64,000 nucleotides of DNA, from positions 2,542,001-2,606,000 of the forward strand of contig NZ_AP022568.1 in NCBI RefSeq assembly GCF_010727605.1, in the 5' to 3' direction. Below the pieces are notes generated by a model, which saw nothing but the letters and a program-made list of their open reading frames with translations, was not told the origin of the DNA and did no database searches. Positions 9,671 to 18,295 of the stretch are shown here, piece by piece. The position numbers were made by a program, and so were the translations under genes. How positions within the stretch are numbered: the first letter of the stretch is position 1; the number at the start of each line of letters is the position of its first letter. The DNA is from Mycobacterium simiae. GTDB lineage: Bacteria > Actinomycetota > Actinomycetes > Mycobacteriales > Mycobacteriaceae.

Positions 9671-10729
9671 TCAGGGCGCGGTCTGGTTGACGGCGACGGT
9701 TGAAAGGGTACGCGCCTCGGCCGAGATTGGGCCACGGAACTGCCGCGCGACGGCACCGAACCAGCCCAGGTGAAAGCGGTCATCGTCAGCCATGAAGGCG
9801 GACCGCAGCTCGTACCATGGCAGGCCCGGATGACGGTGGTGGACACTATGTAAGTTGAACGCGAGAACGAATCGTTCCAGCGGTAAGGGCAGCCGCAGGT
9901 TCATGGCCTCCAGCGGCGCATCCAACGATGTGCCGTAGTGAAAGGCGTTGTCCGCGATCGAGATCAGTACGGCGCGAGCGGCAACGGCGGCGGCCAGCAT
10001 CCACAGGTGCGGGCCATACGCTAGGCCCGCGGCCACGTAGAGGAGGATCGCCGCTGTCCCGTCCAGACGGAATTGCCGCAGGTGTCGTCGGCTGATGCTG
10101 TCCAGTACCAGGCCGGCGACCGTGTCGGGCGTGTCGAGCCGGCGCGCCAGGTGGGACCAATACCGACGCGGTGCGGCCACCAGCAGCAGGGAGCCTACTT
10201 CGGCAAAGTAGAGCCCGCCGAGGAGCCGAAAATAGTAACCGGGCGCCATGGTCGTCCATCCCGTGGTGGCGGGATCGTAGATCTCGGTCCGATCCCGACG
10301 AGTGCGGCTGTACCGGTGGTGGAGCAGGTGGCCCGTTTTGAGCAGCGAAAAGGGCGCCCCGTAGCCGATAGCGAGCACTCGCCCGAGCCGATCGTTGCGG
10401 TCCCTTTCCCGCTGCAGGCTGCCGTGGATCGCCTCATGGATGAGCGACCAAAACGGCGTTGTCAGTGGCACCATCGCCACCAGGAGCCAACCCCAGGCCG
10501 GATTCGCCGGCAGCAGCCACAGTGGCACGACCGCGAGCTGCAGACACAGCCCGGCCAACGCGCTCGCCACCAGGATGGCGGAAACGATCTGACCAGATCG
10601 ACGTGCCGGGTCGTCATCTAGTCGGCCCGACTGCCTTCGACGCTGTCCCCGCCCGCCCCGTCGCACTGCCCGCGACCCCCTCCAGCGCATCGGCTTAGAA
10701 CGTGACCCCGTTCTTTCGGCAGGAATCAC
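9671..10729 (-). CDS. Membrane fatty acid desaturase
   Basis: This 352-residue integral membrane diiron protein carries the three histidine boxes HEAIHGS, HLLHHR and HSVHHRH. Hydrophobic stretches lie around residues 48-95 (IVSAILVASALAGLCLQLAVV, then LLVAMVPLTTPFW) and 225-260. The GTG start at 10729 has AGGAG upstream. The N-terminal 40 residues are very basic. It is the first gene of an operon with the PheC-like lipoprotein and the methyltransferase, and is divergent from the chorismate mutase across 172 bases. It likely desaturates or hydroxylates a lipid or carotenoid-like substrate; the exact substrate is unknown. Confidence 0.85.
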   Translation of the reverse strand: MIPAERTGSRSKPMRWRGSRAVRRGGRGQRRRQSGRLDDDPARRSGQIVSAILVASALAGLCLQLAVVPLWLLPANPAWGWLLVAMVPLTTPFWSLIHEAIHGSLQRERDRNDRLGRVLAIGYGAPFSLLKTGHLLHHRYSRTRRDRTEIYDPATTGWTTMAPGYYFRLLGGLYFAEVGSLLLVAAPRRYWSHLARRLDTPDTVAGLVLDSISRRHLRQFRLDGTAAILLYVAAGLAYGPHLWMLAAAVAARAVLISIADNAFHYGTSLDAPLEAMNLRLPLPLERFVLAFNLHSVHHRHPGLPWYELRSAFMADDDRFHLGWFGAVARQFRGPISAEARTLSTVAVNQTAP

Positions 10730-10901
10730 GCCCCGATTCTCCTATTCGAGGGGCTTCCTGAGTAGGTGATCTTGACGACAGCGCTGGCGAAACATTCGAC
10801 AGCGCAATGTAAAACACGCGTACGCCGGTCGTCGTCGTGTCCAACCGCTACGCTGTGTCACAGCTGAACGCGCTGACAAAACCAGAAGAGGACGCACCTT
10901 C

Positions 10902-11465
10902 ATGCCCGGACAGTTTCGGCGGCACGAGTCGGCGCATCCGGTCGCCACGGGCTCATCGAACAACGAAAGTTGCGGCCGTCTTTACGCTTTGGTGGACGCG
11001 GCGGCGCGCCGGCTCCAGACGGCCGACGTCGTGGCCGCCGTGAAGTTCAGGACCGGCGGCGCCGTGGACGATCCGGTGCGCGAACACCACGTGATCGACC
11101 GCGCGAGCGCGGCGGCGGCTGGGAAGAATATCGATCCGGACTACGTCGCAGCGGTGTTTCGTGATCAGATTGACGCCACCAACGCCATCGAACATTTTCG
11201 ATTCGCCGAGTGGCGGCTCGCCCCCGGTGCAGCCCCGGCGAACGCCCCCGAGCTGGCGCAAATCCGCACGGTCATAGACCGGCTGGATCGGATCCTGGTG
11301 GATGAGATCGCGGCGCAATGGGATTCGTTGCACTCATCGGCGTGCGGCACTTATTTGGATGAGGCGAGAAACTCAGTGGCGCTGGCACGCCGGCTCGACG
11401 ACTTTTCCCGACGGGCACTGATCTACGCCACCCACTCCTACTGTGGAATCGCCGATTCCGCGTAG
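10902..11465 (+). CDS. Chorismate mutase, AroQ-gamma type (Rv1885c-like)
   Basis: This 187-residue all-alpha mutase would convert chorismate to prephenate. Against my recollection of Rv1885c, the six active-site residues are all present at a constant offset of 12: Arg37, Lys48, Arg60, Thr93, Glu97 and Arg122. The disulfide cysteines are kept as Cys148 and Cys181. Anchoring motifs are LVDAAARRL, AAVKFR, DQIDATNAIEHFRF and ATHSYC. Rv1885c is secreted, but here the 26 residues before the domain are polar and no in-frame hydrophobic signal exists upstream. The conserved cystines argue for an oxidising compartment, so export is unresolved. The PheC-like lipoprotein on the opposite strand would be the next enzyme. 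Confidence 0.9.
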   Translation: MPGQFRRHESAHPVATGSSNNESCGRLYALVDAAARRLQTADVVAAVKFRTGGAVDDPVREHHVIDRASAAAAGKNIDPDYVAAVFRDQIDATNAIEHFRFAEWRLAPGAAPANAPELAQIRTVIDRLDRILVDEIAAQWDSLHSSACGTYLDEARNSVALARRLDDFSRRALIYATHSYCGIADSA

Positions 11466-11510
11466 CAATATGCAATACGCTCGCGGGAACGGCTTGTAAC
11501 CGCGGGCAGG

Positions 11511-13001
11511 CTACCAATCGCTGGTGTGACGCTCGATGTCCGCGGCGGCGCGGAACAGCGTCGCCTCACCGAACTCGGGACCCACGAGTTGTACCGCCAC
11601 CGGGAGCCCTTCGGCGCCGCGGCCACACGGTACCGAGATCGACGGCAAGTCCGCATAGGTAAACGGAATGGTGTAGCGCCGGCCGCGGGTGAACTCGTCG
11701 GACCGGGTGTCCAGCCGCGGCGCCACGGTAGGCATCGTCGGCGTCAGGAGCAGGTCGACGTGGTCGAGTGTGGAGCGCAGCGGTGCCGCGTCGGACGCGC
11801 GTCGCGCCACCGCCGCGTCGTAGTCGGCCTGGGTGAGTTTGGCGGCCGCGGCCATGTCGGCGCGTACCACCGGCCCGAAGACGCTCTTGTCGGCGACCGG
11901 GCCGTAGACGTCGCGCATCGCCTGAGCAAACTCCCAGCGCAGGATCGTGAATGCCGGGGTGAAATCCATAATGGTGGAGAGGTTTTCGACCTTCACGGTG
12001 GTGACTTGCGCGCCGAGATGCTCGAGCAGCGGCAAGACCCGGCGCACCGCCCCCTCCACGTCGGGATCCAGACCGCTCAGGCTGTAGTCCTCGATCAGCC
12101 CGATCCGCAAACCCGCGACGCCCTTGTCGAGCGCGGCCAGGTAGTCGGTTTTCGGGGCCGGCCGAGAATACGGGTCGCGAGGGTCTTGACCCGCCATGGC
12201 GGTGAGCATCACCGCGGTGTCGTGCACGGTGCGGCCGAGCGGGCCCGCGACGTCGAACCGCGGCGCGCGCGGGAAGGCGCCGTACAGGCTGACCAGGCCG
12301 TGCGTGGGCCGAATTCCGACGATGCCGTTCCATGCGGCCGGGACTCGCACCGAGCCGCCGGTGTCGCTGCCGATGCCGGCCGCGACGATGCCCGCGCCCA
12401 CCGCGGCACCGGTCCCGCTCGAGGAGCCGCCGGGCGATCGCTCCGAGCGCAGTGCGTTGTGCGCGTCGCCGTAATAGACGTTCTTGCCATCGATGCCCGC
12501 GGCGAACTCGTTGAGGTTGGTCTTGCCGATGCTCACCGCACCGGCGTCCGTCAGCCGGGTGATCACGGCCGCGTCCTCGGTCGGCACGCGATGCGCGAAG
12601 ACCTGCGAGCCGACCGAGGTGAGCACACCCGCGGTGGAGTAGAGGTCCTTGCAGACGATCGGAATGCCGTGCAGCGGGCCACGATCGGTGCCGCGGGCCA
12701 ACTCGGCGTCGAGCTTTGCCGCGGCGTCCAGCGCCTGTTTGTCGGTCAGCGTGATGAACGCGTTCAGCTGTGGCTGCAGCCGCTTCGCCTCGGCCAGGGC
12801 TGCCTGGGTCAGCTGGACCGACGTGGTGCGGCGGTCCCGCAGCATCGCGCCGGCCTCCGCGATGGTCCGCGGGGGACGCGCCGGTGCTGCGGCGGGGGTA
12901 CGGGGCAGCTCGGCAACGACTCCTGTTACGGCGGCCGCACCCGCGGCCGCGCCCGCCAGCGTCAGCAATCCTCGCCGAGACATGTTCCAGCGCTTCGCCA
13001 T
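11511..13001 (-). CDS. Tat-exported amidase (amidase signature family)
   Basis: This 496-residue amidase begins with a twin-arginine signal (MSRRGLLTLAGAAAG after MAKRWN) and an Ala-rich h-region, so it is probably exported folded. The Ser-cisSer-Lys triad is recognisable: Lys in IVCKDLY, the cis-Ser in SPGGSSSGTGAAV, and the nucleophile in GSDTGGSVRVPA. The ATG at 13001 has AAGGAGCGGT upstream, which decides against the longer frame. No operon partner is evident; the esterase gene lies 340 bases away on the same strand. It hydrolyses an amide, the identity of which is unknown. Confidence 0.9.
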   Translation of the reverse strand: MAKRWNMSRRGLLTLAGAAAGAAAVTGVVAELPRTPAAAPARPPRTIAEAGAMLRDRRTTSVQLTQAALAEAKRLQPQLNAFITLTDKQALDAAAKLDAELARGTDRGPLHGIPIVCKDLYSTAGVLTSVGSQVFAHRVPTEDAAVITRLTDAGAVSIGKTNLNEFAAGIDGKNVYYGDAHNALRSERSPGGSSSGTGAAVGAGIVAAGIGSDTGGSVRVPAAWNGIVGIRPTHGLVSLYGAFPRAPRFDVAGPLGRTVHDTAVMLTAMAGQDPRDPYSRPAPKTDYLAALDKGVAGLRIGLIEDYSLSGLDPDVEGAVRRVLPLLEHLGAQVTTVKVENLSTIMDFTPAFTILRWEFAQAMRDVYGPVADKSVFGPVVRADMAAAAKLTQADYDAAVARRASDAAPLRSTLDHVDLLLTPTMPTVAPRLDTRSDEFTRGRRYTIPFTYADLPSISVPCGRGAEGLPVAVQLVGPEFGEATLFRAAADIERHTSDW

Positions 13002-13341
13002 ACCGCTCCTTGCGTGGCGGACACCATCATTGCGTCGCCGACACCAGCCCTCGACACAGGTGGCGCAGCCCGTCGGTGTCCTTCGATCGATACCGATTAC
13101 GCGCAGCACCCTGCCAAGCGGAGGTTACCCGGCTGTCACGGCGGTGTGACCGCACCGAACGACTAACCGTGTTGTCAAAGCGAATTCGATCCCGTCATGA
13201 CTCGACGCCGGCAGGTCAAAAATGGGCAGCGAGTTTTGATTTGGTGCAGTGCGATGCGGCCGAACATGATTCCGCGCCAGCATGGCAGTGCCGCGCGAAC
13301 CCAGCGCGATGCATTTGCTGAAAGAAGCGGAAGCGCGGCAG
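13002..13341. other. Intergenic region between amidase and esterase genes
   Basis: These 340 bases hold the amidase promoter and the 3' flank of the esterase gene. No frame with a ribosome-binding site, RNA gene or strong hairpin was seen. Confidence 0.5.
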
Positions 13342-14367
13342 CTATGGCCGGTGAGCGGCGGTCGCGCTGTCGGTCGCGCCGTTGCGGTGCCGGACAGAAT
13401 TCGCGTGTACCAGTCGGCGCACGGCCTCGATGCGGTCGTCGATCATCCGGGCGCCGATGGCGGTCCCCGGGATGATGTGTGCGAGGTGGAACGCGCCCAG
13501 GTAGTGGTGCACCTCCGTGGGCACTCCCGCCTGGATAAGGCGGCGTGCGTAGTCGAGTCCCTCGTCCCGGGTCGGATCGATCTGGTAGGCGGTGACATAG
13601 GCCGGCGGCAGCCCGGTTAGGTTCTCGACGGTGGCGCGGGCCGGGGCGGCGTAGATCGGGACATCGTCGCCTCCAGGTTGCGCGGTGCCTTCCAGGTAGT
13701 AGCGCCAGCTGAGCGGGGAGTTGACCGACTGCCACGCCGGTGTGTCGAAAAGCGTTGTCATGGACGGAGTATCCAAGCGATCATCAATGGTCGGGGCGTC
13801 GAGAAACTGAGCGGCCAAGCGCGGGCCACCGCGATCGCGAGCAAGCAGCGTTAGCGCCGCGGCCAGGCCGCCCCCGGCGCTCTCGCCCAGCACACCCAAG
13901 CGCTGCGGATCGATTCCGTGTTCGGTGCCGTTGGCGACGGCCCACTGCAAAACCGCGTAGCAGTCCTCCAAACCGGCGGGATACGGGTGCTCCGGCGCCA
14001 GCCGATAGTCCACCGCCACGACCGTCACAGCGGCCCGCTCGACGAGCAGCCGTGCCATGTAGTCCGACATCGGCAGACCACCCATCACGAAGGCGCCGCC
14101 ATGCAGATAGAGCAGCGCCGGTGCGGGCACCTCCACCTCGGCGGAGGCGTAGACGCGAACTGGGACCTCCGCGGCGTGATGGTGAGCGGAAACGGTGAAG
14201 TCTCGGACAGACAGGGGGATTCGAGCCTCGTACTTGGGCAGCTGCTCGACAATGAGTCGTTCGACCGCACGCGCCGACGCCAGATCAGCGAGATCCAGCT
14301 TCGGCAGCACTGCCGCCACGGCCGCGAGCTCGGGATCAAGAACGTAGTCCACTGCCGTGCCCCTCAT
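13342..14367 (-). CDS. Alpha/beta hydrolase of the hormone-sensitive lipase family
   Basis: This 341-residue esterase has the oxyanion motif LYLHGGAF, the nucleophile elbow GESAGG (Ser about residue 164), an acid in DPTRDEGLDYA and the catalytic His in GAFHLAH. It resembles mycobacterial Lip esterases such as LipI or LipN. The protein has no signal peptide. The GTVDY-type N-terminus supports the ATG at 14367. The neighbouring LLM oxidoreductase lies 125 bases upstream on the same strand. It is likely a short-chain carboxylesterase. Confidence 0.9.
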   Translation of the reverse strand: MRGTAVDYVLDPELAAVAAVLPKLDLADLASARAVERLIVEQLPKYEARIPLSVRDFTVSAHHHAAEVPVRVYASAEVEVPAPALLYLHGGAFVMGGLPMSDYMARLLVERAAVTVVAVDYRLAPEHPYPAGLEDCYAVLQWAVANGTEHGIDPQRLGVLGESAGGGLAAALTLLARDRGGPRLAAQFLDAPTIDDRLDTPSMTTLFDTPAWQSVNSPLSWRYYLEGTAQPGGDDVPIYAAPARATVENLTGLPPAYVTAYQIDPTRDEGLDYARRLIQAGVPTEVHHYLGAFHLAHIIPGTAIGARMIDDRIEAVRRLVHANSVRHRNGATDSATAAHRP

Positions 14368-14492
14368 GTCAAAGCCAACAATCTACGACGAGGGTAGCCG
14401 CGTGACCCGCGCATTGGTCCCCCTCGCGTACCCCACTGCCTGTCGTGCTGCGGTGCCAGATTGCTGGCTCAAAACGGTGTGGCGTGAGGTCA

Positions 14493-15392
14493 TCAAGCCG
14501 GCCCATGACCACTCCATCGGGCGATTATCTGGCCCGCGAAGTCAAGCATCTGATCAAGGGTGGGGAACATTGCGAACGCATCCACGATCGCCTCGTCAGC
14601 ACCGGACTCGGCAAGGCGCTCGAGCTTGCCGGCAACAGAGTCAACGGAGGTGCCCGGTTCCAGGTTGATCCGCATGGCCGTCTTCAGTGCCTCGGGATCG
14701 CGGCCGGCGTCCTGTGCCGCACGGCGCGCAATCGACCACAAATGGTCGGTGACCTCGCCCTGCAGCCCCTCGACCCCGAGCCAGCCCGTGCCGACGCGAC
14801 CGACCCGGCGCATCGCGGCTTCGCTGGCACCGCCGATCCAAATGGGTGGACCGCCGGCCTGGACCGGGCGCAGGTCGGCATGGACCGGCGGCAGGGAGAA
14901 GAATTCGCTCTCCCAGGACACCGGGGTGGTCGTCCACCACTTTTGCAGGAACGCCAGCAGATCATCGAGCATCCGTCCGCGTCGGCGCCAGTCCGCGCCG
15001 CGGGCGATGTCGTGCTCGTCCTTCATCCACCCGATCCCCACGCCGACGTCAAGGCGGCCTTCGCTGAGCACGTCGAGCGTGGTCAGCAGCCGGGCCAGGT
15101 GCACCGGCTCGTAGTAGAAGGTGCTGAGCGTGCTGGCGTTGAGCCGCACCCGCCTGGTCGCCGTCGCGGCGACCGTCCACAGCAGCACCGGATCCAGGTA
15201 ACGAGTCATCTGCGCCGGATACGGCTGCTCTTTGCCCGGATAGACGCTATGCATCTCAACGGGCGTGACCAGGCGATCGCCGACCCACAGCGTGTCGTAG
15301 CCGAGGTCTTCGAGTCCGCCGCAGAACGCGCTGAGACCAGCGGCGCTGTTGACAGCGGGCCCGACTATCGGAAGTGCGAAGCCAAGCTTCAT
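14493..15392 (-). CDS. LLM-class F420-dependent oxidoreductase
   Basis: This is a 299-residue luciferase-like TIM barrel. Family marks are the N-terminal strand MKLGFALPIVGP, LGYDTLWVGDRL, the ASTLSTFYYEPVHLARLLTTLDVLSEGRL segment, GVGIGWMKDE, and WIGGASEAAMRR. The mycobacterial members usually use F420 rather than FMN. Start ATG 15392 has AAGGAA upstream; a GTG lies one codon before. It is followed by an esterase and preceded by an F420:NADP reductase-like gene, so an F420-linked oxidation pathway is suggested. The substrate is unknown. Confidence 0.88.
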   Translation of the reverse strand: MKLGFALPIVGPAVNSAAGLSAFCGGLEDLGYDTLWVGDRLVTPVEMHSVYPGKEQPYPAQMTRYLDPVLLWTVAATATRRVRLNASTLSTFYYEPVHLARLLTTLDVLSEGRLDVGVGIGWMKDEHDIARGADWRRRGRMLDDLLAFLQKWWTTTPVSWESEFFSLPPVHADLRPVQAGGPPIWIGGASEAAMRRVGRVGTGWLGVEGLQGEVTDHLWSIARRAAQDAGRDPEALKTAMRINLEPGTSVDSVAGKLERLAESGADEAIVDAFAMFPTLDQMLDFAGQIIARWSGHGPA

Positions 15393-15470
15393 CACGAGGA
15401 TTCCTTTCGGTGATACATCAACTATCGTTGGGGTGCGACGCCCCGGCCGTACCAGGTCCTGCGGTGCCGG

Positions 15471-16094
15471 TCAGGCGGGCACGCCGGCGCCCAGGGCGAA
15501 GTCGTAGTTGCCCATTCCGTGGCGGGCGAGACCCATCACCACCAGCCCCGTTGCTTCCAGCCAGTGCGCCATGTTCAAGCCGCCGACGTCGAGCGGGCGC
15601 AAGCCAAGGCTCTCGACGAACGCCGCGACGTCCGCCTTGGCGCGCACGTCGTCGCCGGCCATGAAGACGTCGAGCGGGCGGCCCAGGGCCAGGACAACAC
15701 CGAAGATCGTGTTGAAGGCCTTCACCACACTGGCGCTGGCCGGGGCGACCTTGGCAACTTCCTGTGCGATCGACGTCCCTTCGGGGATGGCCAGCCCGTC
15801 CGCCGCGGAATTGAACGGGTTGCTGATGTCGACGATGACCTTGCCCGCTAGGGCGTCTCCGTACTGGGCGACGACCGGAACGACGCTGGCGTACAACAAG
15901 GCCACAATGACGATGTCACCGGCCGGGACGGCGCCGAACTCTCCCGTGGTGGCGTCGCCGCCGAGCTCCTTGGCCAGGTCGGCGGCTTTGGCCTGATCGC
16001 GGCCGATGACCTCCACAGTGTTGCCGCCCGCTACTGCCAGCGTCCCGATGGCTCGAGCCATATTTCCGGTGCCGATGATGCTGATGCCGCTCAT
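15471..16094 (-). CDS. F420-dependent NADP reductase-like protein (Fno family)
   Basis: This 207-residue Rossmann protein has the nucleotide motif IIGTGNMARAI at the N-terminus, then VEVIGRD, VIVDISNPFN and the C-terminal GGLNMAHWLEA. It belongs to the NADP oxidoreductase coenzyme-F420-dependent family. Fno proper transfers hydride between NADPH and F420, but many relatives of this length reduce other substrates. The gene is divergent from a MarR gene, and the 100-base gap contains an inverted repeat (16129-16170), so MarR control is likely. Confidence 0.85.
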   Translation of the reverse strand: MSGISIIGTGNMARAIGTLAVAGGNTVEVIGRDQAKAADLAKELGGDATTGEFGAVPAGDIVIVALLYASVVPVVAQYGDALAGKVIVDISNPFNSAADGLAIPEGTSIAQEVAKVAPASASVVKAFNTIFGVVLALGRPLDVFMAGDDVRAKADVAAFVESLGLRPLDVGGLNMAHWLEATGLVVMGLARHGMGNYDFALGAGVPA

Positions 16095-16128
16095 GAGGTT
16101 GTCCTGTCCTTAGACTGAGGCTGGAAAG

Positions 16129-16170
16129 GTTGACGTGTCTACCTTATAGAGACTTTGGTGACGCGTCAAC
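16129..16170. promoter_or_regulatory. Inverted repeat, candidate MarR operator
   Basis: The arms GTTGACGTGTC (16129-16139) and GACGCGTCAAC (16160-16170) are complementary at 10 of 11 positions around a 20-base AT-richer centre. The element sits between the divergent Fno-like and MarR genes. The left arm contains TTGAC, which could also serve as a -35 hexamer, so repressor and polymerase sites may overlap. Confidence 0.5.
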
Positions 16171-16194
16171 CAATTGGGGCTAGTATGGGGGCCG

Positions 16195-16677
16195 ATGGAC
16201 CCGAACTGGCTGAACCCTCAGGAAGACCGCGCCTGGCGGGCTTTTCAGCACGCGCATCATCAGCTCGACGTGCACTTGAATCGGCGCCTGCATGCATCGG
16301 GGCTGTCCGGCGCCGACTACGAGGTCCTGGCGGTGCTCTCGGGGCACGACGGCGACCGCATGCCTGCCCACGAGCTGTGCACCACACTGGGTTGGGAGAA
16401 GAGCCGGGTGTCCCACCAGGTACGGCGCATGGAAAAGGACGGGCTGATCACCCGTGAGCCCAACCCTGAGGACGCCCGCAGCACCCTGGTCCGGCTGCTG
16501 CCGGCGGGCCGCGCCGCCATCGAAAGGGCGGCGCCCAGGCATGTGGAGGACGTCCGCCGGAACTTCATCGACCTGCTCACCCCGGCCGAGCTCGACATGC
16601 TCGCCGCCCTGCACGAACGAGTCCTGCACCACCTCGCCATAAACGACGACTCTGTCACCGAAGACGACCTCTCCTAG
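16195..16677 (+). CDS. MarR-family transcriptional regulator
   Basis: This 160-residue winged-helix regulator has the DNA-binding segment at about residues 45-105: ADYEVLAVLSGHDG, HELCTTLGWEKSRVSHQVRRMEKDGLI, and the wing PEDARSTLVRLLPAG. Helices at both ends would form the dimer interface. The ATG at 16195 is preferred to the in-frame TTG at 16174 because MDPNWL fits family starts. It is divergent from the Fno-like gene and probably represses it and itself through the intervening inverted repeat. Confidence 0.88.
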   Translation: MDPNWLNPQEDRAWRAFQHAHHQLDVHLNRRLHASGLSGADYEVLAVLSGHDGDRMPAHELCTTLGWEKSRVSHQVRRMEKDGLITREPNPEDARSTLVRLLPAGRAAIERAAPRHVEDVRRNFIDLLTPAELDMLAALHERVLHHLAINDDSVTEDDLS

Positions 16678-16980
16678 CCTTCAATGGCGTCGGCTGCATT
16701 GCCCCGTCAATCGGATTACGCTGAAATCGCTTGCGGCGTACTGTGGTTCAGTTGGAGGGGTGGCACTCGGCGGGATCGACGGCAACAGGGCGAAAAGGCA
16801 GGTGATCGTCTACGCGGTCGACGAGAGGTGTCGGCAACATCGGACATACGCCATCGGTCATCGGTAACTCGCTCGGGCAGGGCTGGATTTGTGTGTCGCG
16901 GCCTCCGGTGGCCCGGGGCCGGCACGTTAGTGTGCGTACGTCGGCCTCCGTGAACAGGCCGGTAGAAAAGTGGGACATAC
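16678..16980. other. Intergenic region upstream of the HadAB-like gene
   Basis: These 303 bases contain only short overlapping frames without ribosome-binding sites. No RNA gene or inverted repeat was recognised; they presumably hold the promoter of the gene at 16981. Confidence 0.5.
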
Positions 16981-18012
16981 ATGACCGCAGCAGCAGAGGC
17001 GTCGGCGCTCGAAGCGCGGGTCGGCCATTACTACCAAATCGACGACACGTATCAAGTCGGCCGCGAGAAGGTGCGCGAGTTCGCCCGTGCCGTGCAGGAC
17101 TATCACCCTGCGCACTGGAAACTCGCCGCGGCTGCTGAGCTGGGGTATTCAGATCTGGTTGCTCCGCTGACGTTCACGTCGGCCCCTGCGATGGCAGCCA
17201 ACCGGTACCTGTTCGAATCGGTGGTCATCGGTTACGAGATGTATCTGCAGACCGAAGAGGTCTTCGAACAGCACCGACCGATCGTCGCTGGCGACGAACT
17301 ACACATTGACGTCGAACTGTCGGCGGTGCGCAGGATCGCCGGCAGGGACTTGATCACCGTGACCAATACGTTCACCGATACCGCCGGCGAGCGGGTGCAC
17401 ACGCTGCACACCACCGTCGTCGGCGTCACCGCTGAGGATGTCGATCCGGCGATCAGGACGGTCGCGCAGCAAGTAATGATGCACGATGTAAACCTCGCCG
17501 GAATCGACTACTCCGACGCGGACTACCAAAGGACGGTGCGCCCGGCGGGCACGGTTCGCATCGCCGACGCTGGCACGACCCGCGTCCCGGGAACACCATC
17601 CTTCGATGACGTGACGGTCGGCGACGAGTTGCCCGTCCACCACGCCCGACTGTCCCGCGGCGACCTGGTGAACTACGCCGGAGTGGCCTGCGATGCCAAC
17701 CCGCTGCATTGGGACGAGAACCTCGCCAGAATGGCGGGGCAGCCTGATGTCATCGCGCACGGAATGCTCACCATGGCATTGGGCGCCGGATACGGCTCCG
17801 CGTGGTCGGGCGATCCCGGTGCGGTCACCCGCTACGCGGTGCGCCTGTCCCAGCCGGTGATCGTGTCGGCGTCCCAGGGAGCCGACATCGAATACAGCGG
17901 CAGGATCAAGTCACTGGACTCGGAGGCCCGCACGGGCGTCGTGATCGTCGGTGCAAAGTCGGCGGGCCGCAAGATCTTTGGCCTGGCGACGCTGAGTATC
18001 CGCTTCCGCTGA
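16981..18012 (+). CDS. Fused HadA/HadB-type (3R)-hydroxyacyl dehydratase
   Basis: This 343-residue double hotdog protein joins a HadA-like half to a HadB-like half. Residues 1-150 match HadA (YQVGREKVREFARAV, ELGYSDLVAPLTF, PIVAGDELHIDVE). Residues 205-343 match HadB (VGDELPVHHARLSRGDLVNYAG, then the catalytic MaoC motif DANPLHWDE, AHGMLTM, GDPGAVTRY). In mycobacterial FAS-II, HadA is the substrate-binding partner and HadB the catalytic one, and the two are separate genes. Here one chain carries both, so it may work as a monomeric unit on acyl-ACP or acyl-CoA. It stands alone rather than next to other fatty-acid genes. Confidence 0.88.
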   Translation: MTAAAEASALEARVGHYYQIDDTYQVGREKVREFARAVQDYHPAHWKLAAAAELGYSDLVAPLTFTSAPAMAANRYLFESVVIGYEMYLQTEEVFEQHRPIVAGDELHIDVELSAVRRIAGRDLITVTNTFTDTAGERVHTLHTTVVGVTAEDVDPAIRTVAQQVMMHDVNLAGIDYSDADYQRTVRPAGTVRIADAGTTRVPGTPSFDDVTVGDELPVHHARLSRGDLVNYAGVACDANPLHWDENLARMAGQPDVIAHGMLTMALGAGYGSAWSGDPGAVTRYAVRLSQPVIVSASQGADIEYSGRIKSLDSEARTGVVIVGAKSAGRKIFGLATLSIRFR

Positions 18013-18295
18013 GTCCCTTCGCGCATCGCATCATCCCCGCCGGATTTGGATACTCGCGAATAGCGCTGAGTCGCAACGGTTTCGGCTTCGATGACAGCAT
18101 ATCGGAATGTGTGAGGGCGGGCCGCCCGCCCCGGAGACGAGTCGCCTGGCTGTGGCAGTGGCGTGCCTGTTCCCCATCGGGAGTCAGGCAGCGCCCCGAA
18201 TGGCGCCCGGCCGGCGGGCTGGCCCGGTCATCCTCGTTGTAATGCCATCACCTGCCTTCCTTCTCAGTTGTGTCGCCATCTTTCGCAGATGTTGG

